A DNA stretch of 15,313 bases, taken from positions 1-15,313 of the forward strand of contig CAXBCP010000059.1 in the NCBI GenBank assembly GCA_963974055.1, written 5' to 3'. The translations under genes were made by a program, and so were the position numbers. The DNA is from CAXBCP01 sp963974055. Its GTDB lineage: Bacteria; Pseudomonadota; Alphaproteobacteria; MPNO01; UBA830. The notes below the pieces were generated by a model. It saw only the letters and a list, made by a program, of their open reading frames with translations, had not been told where the DNA came from and searched no databases. Of this stretch, positions 1-6,034 are shown in pieces (position 1 is the stretch's first letter; each line of letters starts with the position of its first letter).

Positions 1-683
1 GCGGCCCGGTCGCGCGCCGCGAGGGCGGCCGATACGTCGTTCGCCGTCCATCTTCCGACGCCGACCCGCTCCAGCGTGCCGACGATATTGCGCACCTGGT
101 GATGCAGGAACGACCGTCCCCGCGCATGGACGTGGATTTCTTCCCCGGCCTGGCGGATATCGAGCACATCAAGGGTTTTGACCGGCGACCTGGCCTGACA
201 CACCGCGGCCCTGAAGCTCGTGAAGTCATGGGTGCCGACGAGAAGCTGCGCCGCATCGTGCATGGCCTCGGCATCGAGCGACCACGGCACGTGCCAGACC
301 CGCCCCGCATCCACCGCGGGCGGCGGGCGGCGGTTGAGAATACGGTACAGATAGACCCGTTCCCGCGCCGATATCCGGGCGTGAAACCCGTCCGGCGCCG
401 CCGCCGCCGCGAGGACAGAGATCGGCTGTTCGCGCAGATACGCGTTCAGCGCGTCGCGCACGGTATCCGCCGTTGTCGGCCGGTCGATGTCGATATGGGC
501 GACCTGCCCCAGGGCATGCACCCCGGCATCGGTCCGCCCGGCGCCGAAGACGCGCACCGTTTCGCCGCAGAACGCGTACACCGCCTCTTCGATCGCCTGC
601 TGGATCGACGGGCCGTTATCCTGGCGCTGCCAGCCGACATAGTCTCCGCCGTCATATTCGATGGTGACCCGCCAGCGGGTCAT
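1..683 (-). CDS. truA: tRNA pseudouridine(38-40) synthase TruA, C-terminus cut by window edge
   Basis: TruA isomerises uridines 38-40 in the anticodon arm of many tRNAs to pseudouridine in the cytoplasm. The reading frame opens with MTRWRVTIEYDGGDYVGWQRQ, typical of the family N-terminus, and carries the catalytic-Asp motif GAGRTDAGVHALGQ (about residues 50-63). Further on it has FHARISARERVYLYRI and, near the left edge, the FLHHQVRNIVGTL motif. About 227 codons are present; the family is usually 245-270 residues, so only a short C-terminal piece is missing. The ATG overlaps the fmt stop codon (ATGA, 680-683), so it is translationally coupled as the last visible gene of a def-fmt-truA operon. 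No independent promoter or ribosome site was needed or seen. Identification is secure from the motifs and the neighbours. Confidence 0.96.
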   Translation of the reverse strand, partial: MTRWRVTIEYDGGDYVGWQRQDNGPSIQQAIEEAVYAFCGETVRVFGAGRTDAGVHALGQVAHIDIDRPTTADTVRDALNAYLREQPISVLAAAAAPDGFHARISARERVYLYRILNRRPPPAVDAGRVWHVPWSLDAEAMHDAAQLLVGTHDFTSFRAAVCQARSPVKTLDVLDIRQAGEEIHVHARGRSFLHHQVRNIVGTLERVGVGRWTANDVSAALAARDRA

Positions 684-1585
684 TGCAGAACGGTTCCCGG
701 CAGCACCTTGTTGCCCCGGATAAAATCCGCCGCCGACATGGCCGACTTGCCGGCCCGCTGCACGCGGTCCAGCCGCAGCGCCCCCTTGCCGCAGGCGACC
801 GTCAGCGGGGCGGCAATCACGGTTCCCGGCGCGCCGTCGCCGTCCACCGGTGTCGCCGCCAGGACCCGCATCCGCGCGCCGTCATGTTCGCACCAGACGC
901 CGGGCCACGGGTTCAGGGCACGGACTTTCAGATCGAGCGCGGCGGCCTCTTCCGACCAGTCGAGCCGGCCTTCGGCGCGGTCCAGCTTCGGCGCATAGGT
1001 CGCACCCTCGGCGGGTTGCGGCTCCGCGTCCGGTATTTCGCCGGCAAGAACGCGCACGATCATCTCGCCGCCCAGTTCGGCCAGCGCATCGTGCAGGTCC
1101 GACGCCGTTGTCTCCGGCCCGATCGGCAGGGCGCCGGTCGCCAGCATCGGCCCGGTATCCAGCCCTTCGTCCATCTGCATGACGGTAATGCCGGTTTCGG
1201 TATCGCCGGCCAGGATCGCCCGCTGGATCGGCGCGGCGCCGCGCCAGCGCGGCAGCAGGGACGCATGAATGTTGATGCAGCCGAGCCGCGGGGCGTCGAG
1301 CACCGCCTTCGGCAGGATCAGCCCGTAGGCCGCCACGACGGCGACATCGGCATCCAGCGCCGAAAAATCCGCCTGGGCGTCGGCGGTCTTCAGGCTTGCG
1401 GGATAGCGGACCGGGAGCCCCCTGGATTCGGCGAAAGCCTGGACCGGCGACGGCTGTTCGCGCTGGCCGCGGCCCGCCGGACGCGGCGGCTGGGAATAGA
1501 CGCACACGACGTCGTGCCCGGCATCGATCAGGGCGGCGAGCGCGGGCACCGCGAAATCCGGCGTCCCCATGAAAATCAGCCGCAT
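680..1585 (-). CDS. fmt: methionyl-tRNA formyltransferase
   Basis: Fmt formylates Met-tRNA(fMet) with 10-formyl-tetrahydrofolate to make the initiator tRNA. The 301-residue product has the family's usual length (about 310). It begins MRLIFMGTPDFAVPAL, the standard N-terminal Rossmann strand. The catalytic triad of the formyltransferase fold is present: Asn105 and His107 in the INIHASLLPRWRGAAPIQ block and Asp143 in GLDTGPML. The C-terminal half is the tRNA-binding barrel, with ALNPWPGVW and the terminal KVLPGTVLQ. It lies 10 bp downstream of def and overlaps truA by 3 nt, so the three are one operon. It acts together with the neighbouring deformylase, which removes the formyl group from finished chains. 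Confidence 0.97.
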   Translation of the reverse strand: MRLIFMGTPDFAVPALAALIDAGHDVVCVYSQPPRPAGRGQREQPSPVQAFAESRGLPVRYPASLKTADAQADFSALDADVAVVAAYGLILPKAVLDAPRLGCINIHASLLPRWRGAAPIQRAILAGDTETGITVMQMDEGLDTGPMLATGALPIGPETTASDLHDALAELGGEMIVRVLAGEIPDAEPQPAEGATYAPKLDRAEGRLDWSEEAAALDLKVRALNPWPGVWCEHDGARMRVLAATPVDGDGAPGTVIAAPLTVACGKGALRLDRVQRAGKSAMSAADFIRGNKVLPGTVLQ

Positions 1586-1595
1586 GGCACCCCGT

Positions 1596-2120
1596 TCACG
1601 CGCCGGCCACGGCGTCTTGCTTTTTCAGCTTGGTCAGCTTGCGCAGGATCATGCCCCGCTTGAGACCGGATATGTGATCGACAAACAGAACGCCGTCGAG
1701 ATGATCCATTTCATGCTGGATACAGGTGGCGAGAAACCCGTCCATGTCGCGTTCGCGAATCTCGTTTTCATGATCCAGGTAGCGCACCCGGACACGCTCG
1801 GGGCGCTTTACCTCGGCAAAATGCTCGGGCAGCGACAAACAGCCTTCCTCGAAGGCCGAGCGTTCGTCCGACGCTTCGAGGATTTCGGGGTTTGCCATGC
1901 GCATCGGCTGCGGCGGCTCGCCCGACCGCGCGACATCGGCGACGATGACGCGTTTCAGCACCCCGACCTGCGGCGCCGCGAGACCGACGCCGGGCGCGGC
2001 GTACATGGTTTCGAGCATGTCGTCCATCAGGCGGCGGATATCGTCGTCCACGGCGTCGACACGCGCCGCGACCGATTTCAGTCGCGGGTCCGGGGCTGTG
2101 ATGATCGGCAACAGGGCCAT
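1596..2120 (-). CDS. def: peptide deformylase
   Basis: Peptide deformylase is the metal-dependent hydrolase that removes the N-formyl group from nascent proteins. The 174-residue product shows all three family motifs: GVGLAAPQ (residues 44-51), EGCLSLP with metal ligand Cys94, and QHEMDHLDG with metal ligands His136 and His140 and catalytic Glu137. The tail LKKQDAVAGA is lysine-rich and ordinary for alphaproteobacterial Def1. It is the first gene of the def-fmt-truA operon, and a sigma70-type promoter lies just upstream. The ATG at 2120 starts the canonical MALLPIITAPDPRLK sequence, which sits at the usual position for the family. No oddities were seen. Confidence 0.97.
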   Translation of the reverse strand: MALLPIITAPDPRLKSVAARVDAVDDDIRRLMDDMLETMYAAPGVGLAAPQVGVLKRVIVADVARSGEPPQPMRMANPEILEASDERSAFEEGCLSLPEHFAEVKRPERVRVRYLDHENEIRERDMDGFLATCIQHEMDHLDGVLFVDHISGLKRGMILRKLTKLKKQDAVAGA

Positions 2121-2151
2121 CGGATCGAAATACCTCTATATCGGAAGGCGT

Positions 2152-2180
2152 TAGGTATTCGCTTGCGCCCGCAGGGTCAA
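2152..2180 (-). promoter_or_regulatory. sigma70-type promoter of the def-fmt-truA operon
   Basis: On the minus strand TTGACC (2180-2175) is followed by exactly 17 nt and then TACCTA (2157-2152). This is five of six matches to the -35 consensus and a usable -10. Transcription would start around 2145, giving a leader of roughly 25 nt before the def ATG at 2120. It lies in the 169-bp divergent spacer shared with rmuC. Confidence 0.6.
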
Positions 2181-2277
2181 GTCGGCGCGCAGATCCGGGT
2201 CCGGGCCGGGACCGGGCCGGGGCACGAAACCGCACGGCGCCGCCGCGCCGACCCGCGCGATTCGCCGAAGTTCGTGG

Positions 2278-2283
2278 TATGTT
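2278..2283 (+). promoter_or_regulatory. putative -10 box of rmuC, implying a leaderless transcript
   Basis: TATGTT ends 6 nt before the rmuC ATG at 2290, and there is no Shine-Dalgarno-like purine run between them. A start site 7 nt after this -10 would coincide with the ATG. No good -35 is visible 16-19 nt upstream, so the call rests on the -10, the spacing and the missing ribosome site. Confidence 0.35.
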
Positions 2284-2289
2284 CCAGTC

Positions 2290-3453
2290 ATGGAACCTGT
2301 GACAATTATAGCTCTGATTATCGCGGCGGTGTCCCTGGCGGTCGCCGCCTTTGCGCTCACCCGCGGCAATGGCGCGAAGGATGCCCGGAACAGCGCAGAA
2401 GAAATTGCGCGCACCACCGAGCGGCTTGCCGCGTCCCAGGCCGAACTCGTCGGCCGGCTGTCGCAGATCGCCGAGGCCGACGCGGCCAGCCAGAAGGCCC
2501 TGTCGGAGCGCCTGCAGAACCAGGAAATCGCGATCACCAAGACGCTCGAAGCGCGGCTCGCCGACGTGACCAAGAAGGTCGGCGATTCGCTGCAGCAGTC
2601 GAGCGTCAAATCCTCCGAGACGATGACCAAGCTGCAGGAACGGCTTGCCGTCATCGACGTCGCGCAGAAGAACATCACCGGCCTGTCGGAGCAGGTCGTC
2701 CAGCTTCAGGACGTGCTGTCGAACCGCCATGCCCGCGGCGCGTTCGGCGAGGTCCAGCTGCAGGACCTGGTGAAATCGGCGCTGCCGCCCTCGGCCTATG
2801 AATTCCAGAAAACCCTGGGCAACGGCAAGCGCGCCGACTGCGTGCTGATGCTGCCCAACCCGCCGGGCGCCATTGCCGTCGATGCGAAATTTCCGCTGGA
2901 GAGCTATCACGCGTTGCGGAATGCGAATGACGATACGGCGAAGGCCCAGCATTCCCGCGCCTTTGCGGCGGACGTGCTGAAACATGTCCGCGATATTGCC
3001 GACCGCTATATCATTCCGGGCGAGACAGCGGAATCCGCGCTGATGTTCCTGCCGTCGGAAGCGGTCTATGCGGAGCTCTATGCCAACCATCCCGCGACGG
3101 TCGAAAAATCCCACCGGGCGCGGGTATGGATCGTGTCGCCCACCACCCTGATGGCGACCCTGAACACCATCCGCGCGGTGCTCAAGGACGCCTCGATGCA
3201 GGAACAGGCCAGCGTGATCCAGACCGAAGTGCGCAAGATGCTGGTCGACGTGGAGCGCATCGACGAGCGCGTCGGCAACCTGCAGAAACATTTCAAACAG
3301 GCCGAAAAGGATATCGGCGAGATCAGCATCTCGACCGGCAAGGTCACCAGCCGCGGCCAGAAGATCGAACAGATCGAACTCGGCGAAGGCGCGGATGCCG
3401 ACGAGATCGCGGCAGGCGCCGAGATACATACCCTCGAACGCGGCAACGGCTGA
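2290..3453 (+). CDS. rmuC: DNA recombination protein RmuC homolog
   Basis: RmuC proteins carry a nuclease-related fold and are associated genetically with limiting recombination at inverted repeats; their biochemical role is not well defined. The 387-residue product has one N-terminal membrane anchor (about residues 5-23, IIALIIAAVSLAVAAFAL). A long alpha-helical, coiled-coil-like region rich in Ala, Glu, Gln and Lys follows (about 30-145), then the RmuC core with GAFGEVQLQDLV and the hallmark VDAKFPLESYHAL (about residues 195-210). The core continues through FLPSEAVYAEL and VSPTTLMATLNTIR. It is shorter than the E. coli protein (475 residues) but normal for alphaproteobacteria. The ATG has no ribosome site upstream and sits 6 nt after a TATGTT box. 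Being divergent from def is a common arrangement. Confidence 0.93.
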   Translation: MEPVTIIALIIAAVSLAVAAFALTRGNGAKDARNSAEEIARTTERLAASQAELVGRLSQIAEADAASQKALSERLQNQEIAITKTLEARLADVTKKVGDSLQQSSVKSSETMTKLQERLAVIDVAQKNITGLSEQVVQLQDVLSNRHARGAFGEVQLQDLVKSALPPSAYEFQKTLGNGKRADCVLMLPNPPGAIAVDAKFPLESYHALRNANDDTAKAQHSRAFAADVLKHVRDIADRYIIPGETAESALMFLPSEAVYAELYANHPATVEKSHRARVWIVSPTTLMATLNTIRAVLKDASMQEQASVIQTEVRKMLVDVERIDERVGNLQKHFKQAEKDIGEISISTGKVTSRGQKIEQIELGEGADADEIAAGAEIHTLERGNG

Positions 3454-3560
3454 CCCGGCGCGGCGGCCGCCGGCTTTATGCCCGCAATTCCGGCGCGCGA
3501 TCTTGCGCCGTGCCGGCTTACCTGAAAAACTCCCGGAAACCCGCACCGAGGAGAATCCAT

Positions 3561-3983
3561 ATGGCCGAAACGACCGCTTCGCTGAAACTGACCCACGAAG
3601 GCGCGCTTGCCGCCCTCAATGCCGGCATCGCCAAGGCCGCCGATATGGGCCAGCCGCAATGCATCTCCGTCGTCGATAGCGGCGGGCACCTGCTCGCTTT
3701 CGTGCGGATGGACGGGGCGTTCCACATGTCGCTGGAAACCGCGCTCCGCAAGGCCAGGACGGCCGCCTGTTACGGCCAGCCGTCCGGCGGTCTCGAAGAA
3801 GGTATCGATATCAAGCTCGCCCTCGGCACCGACGGCCAGCGGATCAACCTGCCCGGCGGACTGCCGATCATCGTCGACGGCCAGTGCATCGGCGGCGTCG
3901 GGGTCGGGTCCGGCACCGGCGAACAGGACCGCGAAGTCGCGACGGTCGCCATCGCCGCCATACCGGGTTCGCAGACCTTCTGA
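3561..3983 (+). CDS. GlcG/HbpS-type heme-binding-like protein
   Basis: This 140-residue protein belongs to the GlcG/HbpS/DhaG family (Pfam PF03928). The family is small and soluble with a profilin/PAS-like fold; some members bind heme or cobalamin-related ligands and many have no known function. Visible family features are LTHEGALAALNAGIAKA at the N-terminus, then CISVVDSGGHLLAFVRMDGA (about 34-53). ALRKARTAA follows, then NLPGGLPIIVDGQCIGGVGV and a terminal GTGEQDREVA. The ATG at 3561 was chosen over upstream in-frame codons because GAGGAG (3548-3553) sits 7 nt before it and the family homology starts there. It lies 107 bp after rmuC on the same strand and may share its transcript. A GC-only hairpin (3985-4001) follows the stop codon. 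Specific ligand and role cannot be told from sequence. Confidence 0.88.
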   Translation: MAETTASLKLTHEGALAALNAGIAKAADMGQPQCISVVDSGGHLLAFVRMDGAFHMSLETALRKARTAACYGQPSGGLEEGIDIKLALGTDGQRINLPGGLPIIVDGQCIGGVGVGSGTGEQDREVATVAIAAIPGSQTF

Positions 3984-4332
3984 CGCCCCCGCCCGGGGGG
4001 CCGCGACGCCGGGCGCGTTCGCGGCTTTCCGGGCGCGGCGCGGTCTTAACGGGCCGGGGCCGGATGCAACGACGGAATCGCCCGGGAATCAACGGATCCG
4101 CCGTTCAGGCCATCCAAAAGTGGTTAAAATTCAAAAAAATATACGGATTCATTACCGCCAAAAGTGAATCCCGTGATATCCTGCGTCCTGTCGGTTCACC
4201 CGAAAAATCGGGGGACCTTCAAGGGGACGGGTTTCCGCCGGGAATTACTTTTCCAGCGGAAAATCCGGAAGATGGGACATAGAGGGAAGACAATGCCACA
4301 CCGGCCGGGCCGTCCGTTCTGGACGCCGGCAA
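3984..4332 (+). other. non-coding, AT-richer spacer and leader upstream of the small ORFs
   Basis: No convincing gene is seen here. The first 90 bases are very GC-rich and include a 6-bp GC hairpin (3985-3990 with 3996-4001). From about 4115 the DNA turns AT-rich. There is a 7-bp inverted repeat GGATTCA (4145-4151) / TGAATCC (4165-4171), a possible extended -10 (CGTGATATCCTG, 4172-4183) and a small hairpin CCCGA/TCGGG (4199-4203 with 4208-4212). Transcription of the downstream small genes probably begins around 4190, leaving a leader of nearly 300 nt before the zinc-ribbon gene. A 46-codon ORF from 4293 to 4433 has a good ribosome site (GAGGGA near 4282) but an unconvincing, basic product. 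Confidence 0.5.
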
Positions 4333-4366
4333 ATGAAAAATATTTCCGAAATGCAGGCATTGCCGG
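4304..4366 (+). promoter_or_regulatory. two mutually exclusive hairpins in the leader of the zinc-ribbon gene
   Basis: Hairpin A pairs GCCGG (4304-4308) plus CGTCC (4311-4315) with GGACGCCGGC (4321-4330). It has a 2-nt bulge and a 5-nt loop. Hairpin B pairs CCGGCAAATG (4326-4335) with CATTGCCGG (4358-4366), with one bulged A. Both use bases 4326-4330, so they cannot form together. Such competing folds are what attenuators and riboswitches use, but GC-rich DNA also produces them by chance. No ligand class is recognised. Confidence 0.25.
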
Positions 4367-4479
4367 GCCACGCCATCGCTCCGACACATCCAGACAAGCC
4401 GCCCGAATGCGGCAGGGACAACCGACGACCTGAATACGAGACCTACAACCTGAGACGCAAAGAGGGAGCCTTTAAATGA
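4333..4479 (+). CDS. possible 48-residue protein overlapping the zinc-ribbon gene start
   Basis: This short ORF starts MKNISEMQALPGHAIAP and ends in RRKEGAFK. Its TGA stop overlaps the ATG of the zinc-ribbon gene (ATGA, 4476-4479), the arrangement expected for translational coupling. In its favour are that overlap and a plausible soluble, charged composition with one cysteine (residue 26). Against it are only about 60 percent G/C at third positions, lower than its neighbours, and a weak ribosome site (GGACG, 4321-4325). The start codon also lies inside a predicted hairpin. A competing 46-codon ORF in another frame (4293-4433) has the better ribosome site, GAGGGA with normal spacing. I do not recognise either product. 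At most one is likely to be real, and the region could equally be an untranslated leader. Confidence 0.3.
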   Translation: MKNISEMQALPGHAIAPTHPDKPPECGRDNRRPEYETYNLRRKEGAFK

Positions 4480-4655
4480 GCGAATCGAACACTGGTTCAT
4501 CGGAAGCTGAAGAACTGGTCCTGGAGCATCGCGCCGCCCACGACCTGCCGACCGACCGCAAATGCATGTCCTGCGGTGAAAATTTTGCGAGCGAAGGATG
4601 GCACAACCGCCTGTGCCTTCGCTGCCGGAAACGCAGCGAGCCCGATTTCGTCTAG
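4476..4655 (+). CDS. small zinc-ribbon protein (59 residues)
   Basis: The product begins MSESNTGSSEAEELVLEHRA and has two Cys pairs, Cys30-x2-Cys33 (KCMSCGENF) and Cys47-x2-Cys50 (LCLRCRKR). This is the spacing of a treble-clef or zinc-ribbon knuckle, with a basic patch after the second pair that could contact nucleic acid. The start is fixed by GAGGGAG (4462-4468), 7 nt before the ATG. The gene ends in TAG and is followed at once by a strong Rho-independent terminator, which supports it as a real, separately transcribed gene. Small Cys4 proteins of this type are common in alphaproteobacteria and mostly uncharacterised; a DksA-like or transcription-associated role is possible but not shown. 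It may be co-translated with the overlapping ORF just upstream. Confidence 0.8.
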   Translation: MSESNTGSSEAEELVLEHRAAHDLPTDRKCMSCGENFASEGWHNRLCLRCRKRSEPDFV

Positions 4656-4675
4656 TACGCGTTACGAAAATCCTG

Positions 4676-4707
4676 AAAACCCCGGTGCCCGTCACCGGGG
4701 TTTTTTT
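4676..4707 (+). terminator. Rho-independent terminator after the zinc-ribbon gene
   Basis: CCCCGGTG (4680-4687) pairs perfectly with CACCGGGG (4693-4700) across a 5-nt loop, followed by seven T residues (4701-4707). An A4 run at 4676-4679 can extend the stem. It separates the zinc-ribbon gene from the peroxiredoxin. Confidence 0.93.
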
Positions 4708-4722
4708 GTGCGGTTCTGGCTG

Positions 4723-4752
4723 CTGACGGATTCGCCGCACAGGTGCTAGACT
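4723..4752 (+). promoter_or_regulatory. putative promoter of the peroxiredoxin gene
   Basis: CTGACG (4723-4728) is followed by 18 nt and TAGACT (4747-4752). Transcription would start near 4759, giving a 28-nt leader that contains the GGAG ribosome site (4775-4778). The preceding terminator makes a promoter here necessary. Confidence 0.45.
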
Positions 4753-4786
4753 TTCGCCGTCAACCGAAACCAATGGAGAAACCTGA

Positions 4787-5239
4787 ATGGCACTGATTGC
4801 CGCCGGCGCCGTGGCGCCAGATTTCAGCCTCCCGAACCAGGACGGCAACACGGTGAAGAAAGACGATTTCACCGGCCGTTACGTCCTGCTCTGGTGGTAC
4901 CCCAAAGCCGACACCCCCGGCTGAACGATCGAAGGCAACGGGTTCCGTGATCGAATCCAGGACTTTGAAGACAGAAATGCCGCGATTGTCGGCATCAGCT
5001 ACGACAGCACCGCCGATAACGGTGCTTTCCGCGACAAATTCTCGTTTCCCTACGACCTGCTGAGCGATGCGGACGGCGCCATGTCCGTCGCCTACGGCGT
5101 GTCCGAACCCGACAGTCCGCGCTCGCCGCGGAAATCGGTACTGATCGGACCGGACGGCAACATCGCCGTGGCCTATGACGCGGTAACGCCCGCCGACCAT
5201 CCGGCCCAGGTGATCGCCGATATCGATGCGCTGAAATAG
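4787..5239 (+). CDS. selenocysteine-containing peroxiredoxin (Bcp/PrxQ-like, Sec at codon 46)
   Basis: Thioredoxin-fold peroxidase that would reduce H2O2 and organic hydroperoxides. Read through, the frame gives 150 residues: MALIAAGAVAPDFSLPNQDG, then WWYPKADTPG, an in-frame TGA (4922-4924), and TIEGNGFRD. In Bcp/PrxQ proteins the codon after ADTPG encodes the peroxidatic cysteine (ADTPGCT), so TGA stands exactly where catalytic Cys/Sec belongs. The frame stays clean and family-like to TAG (FSFPYDLLSDADG, SVLIGPDGNIAVAYD), which argues against a decayed pseudogene. A SECIS-like hairpin follows the TGA. GGAG (4775-4778) is the ribosome site. No Cys occurs anywhere in the product; the PrxQ resolving position (+5) is Asn51. 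It would therefore be a one-Sec enzyme relying on an external thiol. The selenocysteine machinery is not in the window. A conventional gene caller would split or drop this gene. Confidence 0.9.
4922..4953 (+). promoter_or_regulatory. bacterial SECIS element (UGA plus downstream hairpin)
   Basis: Directly after the UGA, CGATC (4926-4930) pairs with GATCG (4949-4953). ACGG (4938-4941) pairs with CCGT (4945-4948), leaving a 3-nt loop GTT (4942-4944) and a 7-nt bulge on the 5' side. The loop begins 17 nt after the UGA and its first base is G. Published rules for bacterial SECIS elements call for a loop 16-37 nt downstream, with a G among its first two bases, and this fits. It would bind SelB carrying Sec-tRNA. 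Confidence 0.75.
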
Positions 5240-5259
5240 CGGAGACCGGAAAACAGAAT

Positions 5260-5290
5260 GAGCGGGGCGGGTTTAATACCCGTCCCGCTC
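5260..5290. terminator. strong hairpin after the peroxiredoxin gene, probable terminator
   Basis: A 13-bp stem with one G-T wobble (5260-5272 with 5278-5290) encloses the loop TTAAT. It begins 20 nt after the peroxiredoxin stop codon. There is no T run on the plus strand, so it may act with Rho or only stabilise the mRNA 3' end. Confidence 0.55.
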
Positions 5291-5334
5291 TGCCCTGTTC
5301 AGGCCGCCTGTTTCCCCTGCCCGTTCCCCTGCCC

Positions 5335-5340
5335 TATACT
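5335..5340 (+). promoter_or_regulatory. -10 box of the cation transporter gene, implying a leaderless transcript
   Basis: TATACT lies exactly 6 nt before the ATG at 5347, and no Shine-Dalgarno sequence is present. A weak TTTCCC sits 18 nt upstream (5311-5316). A start site at the ATG is the simplest reading. Confidence 0.4.
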
Positions 5341-5346
5341 GCGCCA

Positions 5347-5997
5347 ATGAGCAGTTGCTGCGAATCCGAGCGGAATTTCGACGGCGCATCGCGCGGCTTT
5401 CGTCGTGCCCTGTGGTGGGTCATCGCGATCAACGCCGTCATGTTCTGCGTCGAGATGACCGCCGGGGTCGCGGCCGGCTCGCAATCCCTCAAGGCCGACG
5501 CGCTCGATTTCGCGGGCGACACGGCCACCTATGCCCTCAGCCTGGCGGTCATCGGGCGGCCGCTGTTATGGCGCGCCCGCGCCGCCGTGTTCAAGGGCGC
5601 CTCGCTGCTGGTGATGGGAATCGCCGTACTCGGACTGACGGCCTATCAGGTTCTGATCCTGCAGCCGCCGCGCGCTGAAATCATGGGAACCGTCGGCTTC
5701 CTCGCACTGGCCGCCAACCTGATAAGCGTGTTGATTCTGATGAGGTTCCGCGACGGCGACGCGAATGTCCGGTCGGTCTGGCTGTGCAGCCGAAACGACG
5801 CCATCGGCAATATCGGCGTCCTCATCGCCTCCGCGGCCGTGTGGGCCACCGCGTCGGGCTGGCCCGATCTCGTCGTCGCCGCCCTGATGGCCGGGCTTTT
5901 CATCAAGTCTTCGGTATCGATCCTGCGCCAGGCCGCCGGAGAGATACGGGCGGAACGGGGAACGCCGGAGATCGCCGATTCCGGCGCCCTGAAGTAA
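5347..5997 (+). CDS. short CDF-like cation transporter
   Basis: This is a 216-residue membrane protein of the cation diffusion facilitator type, which exports divalent metals in exchange for protons. About six hydrophobic segments can be seen (roughly 21-41, 57-70, 82-101, 112-131, 147-167, 170-188). The metal-site helix reads ADALDFAGDT with Asp51, Asp54 and Asp58, where larger CDF members have HxxxD or DxxxD. The second site is reduced to Asn140-Asp141 and Asn145 (RNDAIGNIG). The C-terminal cytoplasmic dimerisation domain of full-length CDF proteins (about 300 residues) is absent, as in a known family of short members. Two adjacent cysteines (residues 4-5) open the protein and could bind metal. 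It converges on the dioxygenase operon with 37 bp between. Substrate metal is unknown. Confidence 0.82.
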   Translation: MSSCCESERNFDGASRGFRRALWWVIAINAVMFCVEMTAGVAAGSQSLKADALDFAGDTATYALSLAVIGRPLLWRARAAVFKGASLLVMGIAVLGLTAYQVLILQPPRAEIMGTVGFLALAANLISVLILMRFRDGDANVRSVWLCSRNDAIGNIGVLIASAAVWATASGWPDLVVAALMAGLFIKSSVSILRQAAGEIRAERGTPEIADSGALK

Positions 5998-6034
5998 CGC
6001 AGACCGGGACACCGCCACGCCGGGGCTGAATGCG

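Noticed and set aside
1768..3546. Long minus-strand open frame across def and rmuC (592 codons)
   Set aside because: It is antisense to two clearly recognisable genes and its product is low-complexity Arg/Gly/Asp/Leu sequence typical of GC-rich antisense frames.
4787..4924. Peroxiredoxin as a pseudogene broken by a nonsense codon
   Set aside because: The stop falls precisely on the catalytic residue, no other disruption exists, and a SECIS-like hairpin follows. Chance nonsense at that one codon is much less likely.
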